Below are positions 1 to 11,027 of a DNA stretch of 64,000 bases, piece after piece. Both the position numbers and the translations under genes were made by a program. Within the stretch, counting starts at the first letter, position 1. The number at the start of each line of letters is the position of its first letter. Under the pieces are notes generated by a model. That model ran no database searches and was not told the DNA's origin. It saw nothing but the letters and a program-made list of their open reading frames with translations. Source of the stretch: Muscardinus avellanarius (Eukaryota > Chordata > Mammalia > Rodentia > Gliridae); the NCBI GenBank assembly GCA_963383645.1, contig OY726564.1, positions 108,207,040 through 108,271,039 of the forward strand, written 5' to 3'.

Positions 1-51
1 GTCTCAGCCTCCCAAGTACTGGGATTACAAACTTGTACCAACACGCCCGGC
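1..51 (-). mobile_element. SINE left arm, cut by window edge
   Basis: Reverse-strand 7SL-like left arm (cctcccaagtactgggatta ... cgcccggc). The rest of the element lies outside the window. Confidence 0.8.
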
Positions 52-2389
52 TTTCTACGTGCCAGGTTCTGTCCCAAGCCCAAAGACCTAGTGACACCGC
101 CAGGGAAGAGAGTGTCTTACTTCTGACCTTCAGCCTGGGACTGGAGACTTCAGCTAAAAGTTTAAGAGGTTGCCTCTATTTGGATGGGTTTGATTGCAAG
201 TAATAGGAAACCAACTCCAAGGGCCTTAGGCAAGAAGAAAGCCACTGGGTGGCTGGTGGCTCTGCCGGCTGTTTGTCCCCTAATGTCTGTCCATCCCCCT
301 TTTACCAGGAACCCCATCCCCAATGGCTAGCCAGGCACGTGGCCTTGGGTCAGGACAGGGTTTCTCAGCCTGAAGTTGGTGCGACCCTACAATCAAGTCC
401 GGCATATAAAGAGCAGAACCATGAGCCTCTGGCAGGACACAGGCTTCCTTTCCCCCTTTCTGCTGTCTTGGGAGCCAGGCACGTTGGAACACAAGTGCCG
501 GTGCCTCCTCTAAGTAAGGTAAGGGAGAATTCTTCCAGTATTTTCCAGGATCCCACAGAGGTGGCAGCAGCAACAATAACAACAACAATGGACCACACAA
601 AACCACCAACCGCCAAAAAAAAAAAAAAAAGGCAAGACACTCACTGCCAATTTCTCAACAATTCCAAGTTTTTCTTATACTTCTGTTTAAATAATTTTTT
701 CTATTGCTACACTGATTGTGTTTCTACCTCTGCTTCCTCAATATATTTTCTACCAAAGCAGCTGAATATATTTCTGGCATACCCATTTGATTCGATTAGT
801 GACCTTTTCCCTCTCCCTGTTGGAAGTCAATACGACGCAATTTCATGAAGACTTAGATTACAGGTCTCAAAATTGAATAGGGCATTTCAGTAAATTCTTT
901 AAAAAAATTTTGTGGTTCTTGACTGGCTTTTTTTTTTTTTGGATGAATTTCACATTATTTGTCAAGTTGTAGAAAGGATCTTAGGGAAACTTTAATTCAC
1001 ACTAAATTCACTCACTCATTTAAGATATATTATCTTGGCTGTCTTATCTTTTTAACCAGAAGCAGAACACATTTTTCCAGTCAAATGTTTCTCTTTTTCC
1101 TATTATGGTATTTTCTTTTTCTTAGAACAAGATAATGGTTTTTTGTTCCAAGATCTGTCAGTACTTGAAAATTTATGTTTTTATTACTCTTTTAGAATGG
1201 AGTAGATTTTTCTGTGTGTACCACAGTATAAAGAATAACATCGCATTTTGCCTGTTTATCCGTAACTCCTAATCACCTCTCATATCTTGGCTTTTATGAG
1301 TAATTAATAAGGTCCTCTCTCGGGGATTCTTCATGGCCTTCCTGCGTAGACGCCTCTGTTTCCTGCCTTTCTCCGGCATTACTATCAGCATTTCATTGTC
1401 GTGCTGAGTGGAGAAATGGCAGAGGGCACCCCAACTTGGTTTCTGCCTTGAAGGGATTCTCTGTTTGACATAATATTGGCTCTTGGTTTCAGTTTCTTTA
1501 AGAAAGAAACTTGAATATGAAATTCTCCCTGTTCAAATATTTAGAAAGGAGTATTTCAAAAAGAATAGATATTGAATTGATTTAAATTATTTCTTGGCAT
1601 TTGAGATAATGAAATCATTTTATAATTTTCTCCCTATGAGCAGGATGATTGAAAATCTGTCATTGGGGATGGATATGTGGGCAATGCAGTAATATCTGCA
1701 TCAAAAACAAAACCAAAAAAAGCTCAAAAACAACAAAAAAAAGAAAGCAACAAAACAAAACAACAACGGGACCCACCCAGCCAGCATCTCAGAAAAGCCT
1801 GAGCTTCCTCAGGAAAGAGTTTGGAGCGCCATCTCCTCCGGGGTGTTCCCCAGGAGGCCCGCCCGTGGGCAGCCTCTGAAATGTGCACAGCTGTTCATCA
1901 GCCTGGTGTCAGCACGGGACCGCTGCAGCCCTGAGAGTCACCCGACTGGGAATATTACCTATGTTCAACTGAACTTTGCAACATGATATGTTCTCTTTGG
2001 TCATTCAGTCACAGGGCTGAAAATTTCCATGGCTTTCTGGTAAGTGCGATCCATTGTGATTCTATATCATGACTCTTGGGTCCTTCTCTAAATAGGGTTG
2101 GGCTTTCATCGCTAGATATACACTGACAATTAACAAGAAACAGTCACTTTTCATAAGTAGATATTGAAGGGGCAACCTTACAGTCCTGAGCTGCACAATC
2201 TCAGGTAAAAGAATTGCAGGTTTATCTGATTTATTTGGGTGGTTAAAACATACATTCTGTATTGGTCAATAATATAGAATACAGATGAAACTTCTACAGA
2301 ATATACATGGTCAATAACACAGAATATTGATGGAAATTTTTTCTTCATAAGTATTTTATAAAGGTATTTCCCCTCCTTTTTTTCAACAC
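52..2389. other. No gene seen; AT-rich unique DNA
   Basis: A 199-codon open frame at 249-848 has no recognisable domain, runs through an A-run at 616-630 and looks accidental. Sequence from about 880 to 1640 is AT-rich and may hold a decayed interspersed repeat that I cannot name. Confidence 0.5.
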
Positions 2390-2567
2390 ATATCAAATTG
2401 ACAAAGATTAAAAATTTTAACCCATAGTTAGTGAAGGCACATGTACCAGTATTATAAGTGTACAGGCCCTTTTACCCAGCAATTACACTGCTAAGTAGTT
2501 CTATTATATAAAATAAAATGTATTCAGTATATAAGGATATATGGTATACCTATACTTTATTTATTTT
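2390..2567 (+). mobile_element. Old L1 3'-end fragment (probable)
   Basis: The phrase acccagcaattacactgcta and the AT-rich sequence after it resemble the end of ORF2 in ancient mammalian L1 elements. Short and decayed, so the assignment is tentative. Confidence 0.4.
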
Positions 2568-2795
2568 GTGTGCTACTGAGAACTGAACTCAGGATTATAT
2601 TACCTCTGAGCTATATGGCCAGCCTTATTTATTTATTTATTTATTTATTTACTTATTTATTTATTTATAAAAAACAGGGTCTCACTAGATTGCTAAGAGT
2701 CTTATTACATTGTTGAGCCTGCTCTGAAACCTGTGATCCTCTTGTTTCAGCCTCCCAAGTACTAGGATTATAGGCATATATCACCATGCCTGGCT
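2568..2795 (-). mobile_element. B1-dID type SINE
   Basis: Right arm (gctactgagaactgaactca, reverse strand), a TTTA-rich linker expanded to about 45 bases, then the left arm ending in accatgcctggct. An old copy with many substitutions. Confidence 0.85.
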
Positions 2796-2813
2796 AAAAA
2801 TTCATCACAGAAG

Positions 2814-2814
<1 letters not shown>

Positions 2815-2858
<44 letters not shown>

Positions 2859-2867
2859 TGAATGTGT
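2815..2867. repeat. (GT)n microsatellite
   Basis: About 21 TG units followed by a degenerate TG-rich end. It abuts the truncated SINE at 2868 and probably began as its (AC)n tail. Confidence 0.9.
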
Positions 2868-2980
2868 GTGTTTTTTAGTTTGAAATAGACTAAGTTGCTG
2901 AGGCTGGCCCTGAACTTGCAATCCTCCTGTCTCAGCCTCCCAGGTAGTGGGATTATAGGCATGTGCCACCACACCCAGCT
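2868..2980 (-). mobile_element. SINE left arm, right arm lost
   Basis: Left arm and linker only, ending acacccagct. The ID-type arm is missing, with a GT repeat in its place. Confidence 0.75.
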
Positions 2981-3018
2981 TCTATAATATATAATAACCA
3001 AAAACCCCCTAGAGATAG

Positions 3019-3450
3019 TCAGATATGATGGTACACACTTGCACTCCCAGTACTTGTGAAGCTGAGAGAGGATGATCACAGGTTCACGGCCAGCCTCAGC
3101 AACTTAACAAGGCCCTCTGCCAATTAGTGAGTGAGACCTTGTTTCAAAATAAAATGGGAGCCGGGCGTGGTGGTGTATACGCTTGGGAGGCAGAGACAGG
3201 AGGATCGCGCAGGTTTGAAGCCAGCCGCCCTGGCTTAAGAGACCCTGTTTCCACATAAAAATGTATAAAATAGATCTGGGAGTGTAGCCCATGGGAGTGT
3301 AGCTTGGAAGTAGAAGGGCTTCCAGGAACCCCAGTACCACCAAAAATAATAAATAAATAAATTAATAAACAAATAAAATAAAATAAAATAAAATGGGCCT
3401 GGGGGTTGTAGCTCAGAGGTAGAATGCCTCTGGGTTCAATCTCCAGTACA
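3019..3450 (+). mobile_element. Outer SINE split by a younger SINE
   Basis: The left arm covers 3019-3158 and the right arm (gggggttgtagctcagaggt) resumes at 3398. The copy between them carries an exact duplication of linker sequence, aaaataaaatggg (3146-3158 and 3385-3397), so this is a nested insertion. Confidence 0.85.
3159..3384 (+). mobile_element. SINE subfamily B, nested
   Basis: Complete subfamily B copy with tail (AAATA)n, inserted in the A-rich linker of the outer element. A short internal duplication of 'gggagtgtagc' occurs near 3279-3302. Confidence 0.9.
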
Positions 3451-4599
3451 AAAACGAAACAGCAACAAACAGAACCTCAGAAACAGGAGAGAGATTTTTT
3501 GTAAGTTGGACGAGGGAGCCGGAGCAGCAGGCCTGGCGCGAGCTCACTGTGGCTGTTCAGGTGAGGTAGAGAGACCTGGGAGAGGACGCCGGCTGTGGCC
3601 TGGAGCCAGAGCGAGTCCGTGAGCTCTGTGCAGGAGTCAAACAGTTTTAAGATCTGGCAGCTGGGAAGAATGGGAAGGTAGTTAGGGTTGACCTGTTGTC
3701 CCTAGCTCAGGTAAATGAAAACGCTGCAGGCAGACGGGACAAAGGTCAGGGAGGGTGGTGAATATTCTCTAGACTTGTGGAATGGGGATGTCCAGGTGAC
3801 GGTCAGGCACCTGGACAGACCTGTCTAATGCTTCCAGCCAAGACTAGGCAGAAATAAGTCACAGCTTAACAGCTGGTTGTGTTGCTATTTATTTATACCA
3901 TTTGTTGAGAACAACCTCTGAAAAAGTCACTTTTGCAGATTCCAAAGGTGTTCTGGGTGTTAAAGCCAAGCGCGGGCGCCCCATCACCTCCTGAGACGGG
4001 TGCGAAGCATCTGTCTCCAGCAGGCCTTGGAGTCAGGTGGCTTCTAAGATTAGCCGCAGCTGGCTTGGTGGGTGGCGGCTGCAGTTCACTCGGCCGGGAA
4101 CCGGCCTTCCTGCCGTGGGCTCTGTGTGCGTGTGTGCGTGGGTCACGGATCAAGCAGATTCTGTCTCTTTGAAGAATGCCCCCTAGGAGCTGAGTGCCGT
4201 GCCAGTGTGTTCAAAGAGGGCGACACGTGTTTTCTGCTGCCAGGGGGAGGGAGGGAACAGGAGGGCGTCCTGCACAGGAGCCTCAGGGAGGGGCTGGTTT
4301 TTAATAAAGTGCATTGTAGAAATGACACCCTTAGAGACAGGTGAGGCGTTCACATCGCCTGAGCCGGGGGGAAACCAACTCCGCACCTAAGTACCGCGCA
4401 GTGTCAGGCTCTGCGCTTGCGCAAAAGATCCTGCAGCAACCTACACTTGTAGGCTGGGCTCTCGGGGTGGGGGCCCTGGCCTCTGGTCGGGTCTCTGCTG
4501 CCAGCTCCCACAAGCCAAGTCATTTGCAGAGGGGGCGGAAGAGGTGGGAGAGGTAGAGGAGGAAGGAGGTCTTCAGTATTTTCTCTCCATCATCTTCTT
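3451..4599. other. No gene seen; moderately GC-rich unique DNA
   Basis: Short overlapping open frames on both strands at 3.9-4.55 kb match nothing I recognise. The stretch 4080-4520 has more CpG than its surroundings but no splice or domain signature. Confidence 0.5.
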
Positions 4600-4793
4600 G
4601 TACTGGGGAGCAAACCCAGTGGCATTCACCTCTGAGCTACACCCCCAGCCCTATTTTATTTTATTTTTTATCTGGAAACAGTGTCTAAGTTGTGAAGGGC
4701 CTTACTAAGTTGCTGAGGCTGGCTGCAAACCTGCAATTCTCCCATCTCAACCTCCCAAGTACTAGAATTACAGGCATATGCCACCATGCCCAG
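4600..4793 (-). mobile_element. B1-dID type SINE
   Basis: Right arm tactggggagcaaacccagt, TTTTA-rich linker, left arm to accatgcccaga. Confidence 0.85.
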
Positions 4794-4939
4794 ACATTTC
4801 TTTATTTAAAAAAAAACCCAATATTTATGTATGTAATATATTTTCATTTTATTTTGGGGAATACGGAGGATTGAACCACCATGCTTGGAGTTTAATATAC
4901 TTAAATTACATTTTAATATCTCCATACAAAACCAGCCCT

Positions 4940-5159
4940 CAGCTGGGTGTGGTGGTGCACGCTTGTAATCCCCGCGCTTGGGAGGCTGAGACAAGAGGAT
5001 CGCACAGGTTCGAAGCCAGCCTCAGCTACTTAGTGAGGCTCTCAGCAACTTAGTGAGACCCCGTTTCCAAATAAAGTATAAAATAGGGCTGGGAGTATAG
5101 CCCAGAGGTTTCTGGGTTCCATCCCCAGTACCACAAACAAACAAACAAACAAACAAACA
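4940..5159 (+). mobile_element. B1-dID type SINE, A/B mixed
   Basis: The left arm carries the subfamily B start (ccccgcgcttgggaggc) but an A-like middle. Tail (AAAC)n. Short flanking duplication cagccctca at 4933-4941 and 5160-5168. Confidence 0.88.
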
Positions 5160-5168
5160 CAGCCCTCA

Positions 5169-5351
5169 AGGCTGGCTTGGTGGCACATGCCTGTAAACCC
5201 AGCTACTCAGGTGGACTGAGGCAGGAAGATTACAAGTTCAAGGCCGGCCTCAGCAACTTAGTGAGATTTTGTCTCAAAATAAAAAATTAAAGGGGTTGGG
5301 AATGTAGCTGAGTAGTAGAGCACCCCCGGTTCAATTCCTGGTACCACAAAC
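5169..5351 (+). mobile_element. B1-dID type SINE
   Basis: Older copy. Its right arm reads gtagctgagtagtagagcac, close to the ancestral tRNA-Ala-like ID sequence. Confidence 0.85.
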
Positions 5352-5699
5352 AGCCACAAGAACAACAATATCAGCCTAAAACAGAGGAGAGGCTAGAAGG
5401 CGGTTGGAAGGGGGGGGGTAATAACTGACATTAATGATTGGTTCCATTATATTGGATTCTCCCCTCTGGAGCTTCCACTGACAGATTGTTATATATGCAG
5501 TGATAGGAGGGCCGAGAAAAAATTTAAATGGCAAGACACAGGACTCACTACCTAAATGAAAAATTAACCACTAACAATGTACAGGAGTACCATAAATCCA
5601 GGAATATCAGTTCATATGGTATTCATTAGGGAGTACATTTTCTGCAAAATACCACCATGATACCAAATGATACCACAAAATACTTAACAGCAAAATGAA

Positions 5700-5702
<3 letters not shown>

Positions 5703-5741
<39 letters not shown>
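5703..5741. repeat. (GT)n microsatellite
   Basis: About 19 units, joined directly to the reverse-strand ID arm at 5742. Confidence 0.92.
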
Positions 5742-5744
<3 letters not shown>

Positions 5745-5890
5745 CCCGGGCCTTGCATCGCCTAGGCAAGCGCTACACCACTAAGGTACATCCCCAGCCA
5801 CACTAGGATTTGCTTGACACAGGGTCCTGCTAAGTTGCCCGGGCTGAGCTGCTTGTCCTGCACAGCTCAGAGGCTGAGGAGGCTCCGTGT
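5742..5890 (-). mobile_element. ID-type SINE, degraded
   Basis: Reverse-strand ID arm with the long tRNA-like form (gcctaggcaagcgctacacc), then a partly deleted left arm. The AC tail on the minus strand forms the neighbouring GT repeat. Confidence 0.7.
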
Positions 5891-6060
5891 CGCAGCAGAG
5901 TCCCTGGTGGACAAACACGCTTGCGCACAGCAGTAGGCGGGGCTGCCCTGTTAGAGGAGCTCTCAAAGGCAAGAAAAAGGGACGGGGTTATGGCCCCAAA
6001 GATGGCTACTAGTGAAGGAAATATGGATTTTGGTGATAAAAACAGGTGTGTTTTTTTTTA

Positions 6061-6101
<41 letters not shown>
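6061..6101. repeat. (GT)n microsatellite
   Basis: About 20 units at the tail end of the SINE that follows. Confidence 0.92.
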
Positions 6102-6102
<1 letters not shown>

Positions 6103-6107
<5 letters not shown>

Positions 6108-6293
6108 AGGGTGGAACCCAGGGGTTTTTCTACCTCCAGGCTATAATCCCAGACCTATTTTATACTTTTTTTGAAAAAGGGTCTCACTAAGTTGTAGAGG
6201 GTTTCACTAAGCCGAGGCTGGCTTCGAACCTGTGTGATCCTTCTCAGCCTCCCAAGCGCAGGGATTACAAGCGTGCACCACCACACCCGGCTC
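6103..6293 (-). mobile_element. SINE, B-like
   Basis: Right arm with cctccaggctataatcccag, left arm with ggcttcgaacctgtgtgatc, end accacacccggct. Confidence 0.85.
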
Positions 6294-6457
6294 TAAAACA
6301 GCTTTTAAAAAAGAATCTGTGTCTGCTTCACAAGATGTTTGTGTGACAAAGACTGTAAAATTGGCTCCCCTTCTCTTCAGCAAAGGGAGGATCTCATTTA
6401 ATTCAAATCCATGCAATAGAACTCAGGATTTGTTATTATTATTACTATTACTATTTT

Positions 6458-6640
6458 TGCAGTACCAAGGATTGAACCCAGGGTCATTCTACCTCCGAGC
6501 TATACTCCCAGCCCTATTTTTTATTCTTTATTTTGAGAGAGGGTCTCCCTAAATTGCCCAGGGGGACCACAAATTTGCGATCCTCCTGCCTCAGCTCCCC
6601 TGAGTAGATGGGATTCCAGTCACGTACCACAGCATCAGGT
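6458..6640 (-). mobile_element. B1-dID type SINE, old
   Basis: Right arm gtaccaaggattgaacccag, linker attttttattctttatttt, diverged left arm to about 6640. Confidence 0.8.
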
Positions 6641-6675
6641 TAGCGGGTACATTCCTTATTTTTTATTTATTTATT

Positions 6676-6882
6676 TTTTTGTGTGATTGGGGATGGAACC
6701 CAGGGACATTTTACCTCCGAGCTACACCCCCAGCCCTGTTTATTATTCTTTATTTGGAAACAGGGTCTTATTGAGTTGCAAAGGGCCTCACTAAGTAGTA
6801 GCTGAGGCTGTCCTCGAACTGCGATCCTCCTGTCTCAGCCTCCCAAATGCTGGGATTACAAGCGTGCGCCACCACGCCCGGC
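6676..6882 (-). mobile_element. SINE subfamily A
   Basis: Well preserved, ending accacgcccggc. T-rich (tail) sequence at 6656-6680. Confidence 0.9.
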
Positions 6883-7289
6883 AAGAGGGTGGATTCTAAC
6901 GGGCAGAATACAGCAGAAGTGATGGGATGTCACCTTTGAGCTCGTAGTGCATGAAGACCCCGGCTTCCATCTTGCGTGGTCTGCATCTTTGATTTTCTGT
7001 AGTGGAAAACAATATGCCCAGGTGTGGCTTGTCATTTGTTTTTGGCATGGCTCTTCTCGCTGTTCTGGGGCTTCCTGCACCATGGTTTGATGTCCGGAAT
7101 TAGTTTGTGGGGATTCTCAGTCCTTATCGTCTCACAGATCGCCGCTGTTTCCCTGTTTCTTCTTCCGGTGTTCTCGTGATGCACGTGCCGTTCTCTCTGT
7201 GGTTGTTCTGCGGTTCTTGGCTATTCCGTGCAGCTCTGTTCGTGTTTTCCTTTAGTCCTGGTTTCTCCTTGTTTATCAGGAATTTCTAC

Positions 7290-7880
7290 TGACATATCTA
7301 CAAAGTTCAGGAATTCTTCGCTCAGCTATGTCCAATCCACTGAGTCCATCAAAGGCAGTCTTCATTTCTCTTACATTGTTTTTGATCTCTAGCATTTCTT
7401 TGTTCTTCAGGATCCCCATCTCTCTGCTTACGTGCTGTTCTCTGTTTTCCCTGCTGTCTCCTTGATCTCTTAGAGCCTTTAGCATATTAATCACAGTTAT
7501 TTTAAATTCTCATTCTGATAATCTCAGCATCTCCACCAAATCTGGTTCCGATGCTTGCTGCGTTTCTCAAGACCATGTTTGTTTGGTTTTGCATTTTAGT
7601 CTGCCTTGTAATTTTTCTCGATAGCTGGACGCGATATAATAGATCAAAGGAAATACTGTAACTAGGCCTGTAGCAATGTGCTGAGGAGGTATATGTGAAG
7701 GGGAAGCATCCTAGGCTCAATGCTTAGGTCTCAGTCTTTTGGGGAGCCTGTACTCCTGGACTATGAACTTCCAGATGCTTCTCAGTCTCTCTTCCCTCTT
7801 CCTCAGGTGCCACAGGATGGCGAGAGTTGTTGGAGTTGCCTACTTCCCTTTCCCCAGGTCAGTTAAGCTCTGATAAAAAG
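7290..7880. mobile_element. Ancient L1-like repeat, left part
   Basis: Phrases such as ttagcatattaatcacagtt, attctgataatctcagcatc and gatagctggacgcgatataa are typical of an old, widespread mammalian repeat that I associate with L1M untranslated sequence. It is interrupted by the SINE plus purine tract at 7891-9865 and seems to resume afterwards. The exact family is uncertain. Confidence 0.5.
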
Positions 7881-7890
7881 TCTAGTGAGA

Positions 7891-8043
7891 AGCTGGGCAT
7901 GGTGGTGCACCTGTAATCCCAACACTTAAGAGCTGAGATGGGAGGATCACAAGTTCAAGGCCGGCCTGGGTAATTTAGCAAGACCCTGTGTCAAAATTAA
8001 AGGGGCTGGTGATAAAGCTTAGTGGCAGAGAATCCCTGGATTG
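7891..8043 (+). mobile_element. SINE that seeded the GGA tract
   Basis: Short dimeric SINE with left arm gctgggcatggtggtgcacc and a truncated right arm (gcttagtggcagagaatccc). Its tail passes without a break into the purine tract. Imperfect flanking duplication tctagtgag (7881-7889) and tctagtagg (9868-9876) brackets SINE plus tract. Confidence 0.85.
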
Positions 8044-8590
8044 AGGAAGAAGGGGAGGAGGAAGAGAAGGAGAAGGACGAGGAGGAGGAGGAGGAGGAGG
8101 AAGAAGAGAAGGAGGAGAAGGAGAAGGAGGAGAAGGATGAAGAGAAGGAGGAGGAGGAGGAAGAGAAGGAGGAGGAGGAGAAAGAGAAGGAGGAAGAGAA
8201 GGAGGAGGAGAAAGAGGAGGAAGAGAAGGAGGAGGAGGAGGAGGAGGAAGAAGAGAAGGAGGAGGAGGAGGAGAAGGAGGAAGAGGAGAAAGAGAGAAGA
8301 GGAAGAGAAGGAGGAGGAGGAAGAGGAGGAGGAGGAAGAAAAGAAGGAGGAAAAAGAGGAAGAGGAGGAGGAGGAAGAGAAGGAGGAGGAAGAGGAGGAG
8401 GAGGAAGAGAAGGAGGAGGAGGAAGAAGAGAAGGAGGAGGAGAAAGAGGAGGAAGAGAAGGAGGAGAGAAGGAGGAGGATAAGGAGGAGGAGGAGGAAGA
8501 GAAGGAGGAGGAGAAAGGAGGAAGAGAGAGGAGGAGGAGGAAGAGAAGGAGGAGGAGGAAGAGGAGGAGGAGAAGGAGGAAAAGAGGAGA

Positions 8591-8628
<38 letters not shown>

Positions 8629-8673
8629 AAGGAGGAGGAGGAAGAGGAGGAGGAGAAGGAGGAAGAGAGGAGA

Positions 8674-8709
<36 letters not shown>

Positions 8710-9207
8710 GGAAGGAGGAGGAGAAGGAGGAAGAGGAGGAGGGGAAGGAGGAAGAGAAGGAGGATGAGAAGGAGGATGAAGAGGAGAAGGAGGAGGAGGA
8801 AGAGAAGGAGGAGGAGGAGAAGGAGGAGGAGGAAGAAGAGGAGGAGGAGGAGAAAGAGGAGGAAGAGAAGGAGGAAGAGAAGAAGGAGGAGGAGAAGGAG
8901 GAGGAGGAGGAAGAGAGAGGAGGAGGAGGAAGAGAAGGAGGAGGAGGAAGAGGAGGAAGGGAAGGAGGAGGAGAAGGAGGAAGAGGAGGAGGGGAAGGAG
9001 GAAGAGAAGGAGGATGAGAAGGAGGATGAAGAGGAGAAGGAGGAGGAGGAAGAGAAGGAGGAGGAGGAGAAGGAGGAGGAGGAAGAAGAGGAGGAGGAGG
9101 AGAAAGAGGAGGAAGAGAAGGAGGAGAGGAGGAGGAGGAAGAGAGAGGAGGAGGAGGAAGAGAAGGAGGAGGAGGAAGAGGAGGAGGAGAAGGAGGAAGA
9201 GAGGAGA

Positions 9208-9245
<38 letters not shown>

Positions 9246-9285
9246 AAGGAGGAGGAGAAGGAGGAGGAGGAGGAGGAAGAGAGAG

Positions 9286-9322
<37 letters not shown>

Positions 9323-9865
9323 GGAAGGAGGAGGAGAAGGAGGAAGAGGAGGAGGGGAAGGAGGAAGAGAAGGAGGAGGAGAAGGAGGATGAAGAGGAGA
9401 AGGAGGAGGAGAAGGAGGATGAGAAGGAGGATGAAGAGGAGAAGGAGGAGGAGAAGGAGAAGGAGGAGGAGGAGAAGGAGGAGGAGGAAGAAGAGGAGGA
9501 AGAGAAAGAAGAGAAGGAGGAGGAAGAAGGAGGAAGAGAAGAAGGAGGAGGAGGAGGAAGAGAGAGGAGGAGGAGGAAAGAAGGAGGAGGAGGAAGAGGA
9601 GGAAGGAAGGAGGAGGAGAAGGAGGAAGAGAAGAAGGAGGAGAAGGAGGAAGAGAAGAAGGAGGGGAGAAGGAGGATGAAGAGAAGGAGGAGGAGGAGAA
9701 GGAGGAAGAGAAGAAGGAGGAGGAGAAGGAGGATGAAGAGGAGAAGGAGGAGGAGGAGAAGGAGGATGAAGAGGAGAAGGAGGAGGAGGAGGAGAAGGAG
9801 GATGAAGAGGAGAAGGAGGAGGAGGAGGAGGAGAAGGAGGATGAAGAGGAGGAGGAGGAGGAGGA
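8044..9865 (+). repeat. 1.8-kb GGA/GAA polypurine satellite tract
   Basis: Almost pure purine on the + strand, built from GGA, GAA and GAG triplets with rare GAT or GAC. Longer repeat levels are visible: a block of about 180 bases beginning near 8691 recurs 250 bases later near 8941 and in part near 9300. ATG-containing units near the end start at 9676, 9733, 9766, 9802 and 9841. Open frames of 616, 331 and 221 codons here (Arg/Lys/Glu/Gly only) exist because purine-only DNA rarely forms stops; they are not genes. The tract could form triplex DNA. Confidence 0.97.
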
Positions 9866-10599
9866 CTTCTAGTAGGTTAGACTCTGGTTAAATTGTTTCT
9901 CCTGTGGGAAGGCCTTGTTAGAACAGAATGCCCTGGCATATATCAAAATGGTTTCTTTCCCTTCCTCTGCTGGAAGCACCAGCCCCCCCCCCCCCCGCCT
10001 GGATATTTAATGTGGGGATTTGATTAATCGCCCAGAGGCAAGTCTCACAAAAGCATGAGAGTCCTCTAGGCCTGGATCCCCTGGAGTTTTTAACTCGCAG
10101 ACCTCTTCACATTTGGCCTCCAGCAATGCCTCAGGCACAGCTCAGCTTCTTCTACCTTGGCACCAACTCCCAAAGAAATTTTCACTAATGAGCTTCTGCC
10201 CTGGTGGGTCACTTGCCATTCTCTGTAGCCACCTGTCACTTCCAGATTAGGGACAGAAGCTTTCTCTGGGAACTTACATCCAAAGAAGAGTTTGTTTTTT
10301 GTGTGTGTGTGCTTCTCTTTTTACTTCTTGTTAGGGTGGAATGGCAATTTCCAAGCTTCTTACGTGTGGACCAGGAAAGCAGAGCGCTCCTGCGCCAGCT
10401 CTAATGAAGCTCTGTCATGATGCCTTTCTTAGACACACAGCAAGAAGTGGAGCGGCCTCCAGCCAGCAGCGAGAGGGGAACTGAGGGCCTTACCCCAACT
10501 GAGATGCTTATTCTAGAACTCGGAGAGGGACTGAATTCAGTCCTCAATACAAAAATAAAAAAAAGAACAGAAAATAAATAAGTAAATGCAGATATCTCG
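9866..10599. other. Right part of the ancient repeat, then unique DNA
   Basis: Sequence such as aatggtttctttcccttcct looks like the continuation of the repeat at 7290-7880. A C-run lies at 9983-9997. No gene seen. Confidence 0.45.
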
Positions 10600-11027
10600 A
10601 CTGGGTATGGTGGTGCATGCCCTGTGGCGTTAGTATTTGGGAGGTAGAGACAGGAAGACCACAGGTTCCAGGCCAGCCTCAGTCATTTAGTGAGACCCTT
10701 AGCAACTTAGTGAGATCCTATTTCAAAATAAGAAATGAAGCCGGGAGTGGTGGCACACGCGTCTAATTCCAGCATTCGGGAGGCTGAGACAAGAGGATGG
10801 CAGTTTGCGGACGGCCTCAGCTACTTAGTGAGGCCCTCTGCAACTTAGTGAGACCCTGTTTCAAAATAAATAATAAAAAATAGGGCTGGGGGTATAGCTT
10901 GGAGGTAGAATGCCCCTGGGTTCCATCTCCAGTACCACTAAATAAATAAATAAATAAATAATAATGAAATGGGGCTGGGGCTGTAGCTTAGAGGTAGAAT
11001 GCCTTTGGGTTCAGCCTCTAGTGTCCC
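10600..11027 (+). mobile_element. Outer SINE split by a younger SINE
   Basis: Left arm 10600-10738, right arm gggctggggctgtagcttag from about 10972. The inner copy sits in the A-rich linker, with aaatga-like sequence repeated on both sides. Confidence 0.85.
10740..10961 (+). mobile_element. SINE subfamily A, nested
   Basis: Complete copy with tail (AAAT)n. It retains gcattcgggaggctgagaca and ggcctcagctacttagtgag. Confidence 0.9.

Noticed and set aside
249..848. 199-codon open frame
   Set aside because: Low-complexity stretches, an A-run in the middle and no recognisable domain or splice structure.
3398..3450. tRNA-like sequences (gtagctcagaggtagaatgc and many similar) as tRNA genes
   Set aside because: They lack a foldable anticodon arm and are followed by SINE tails; they are ID-type arms of retroposons.
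8022..9891. Long open frames of 616, 331 and 221 codons (Glu/Lys/Arg/Gly-rich proteins)
   Set aside because: Produced by a purine-only repeat that almost cannot form stop codons; no non-repetitive segment, no splice context, and the tract is bounded as an expanded SINE tail.
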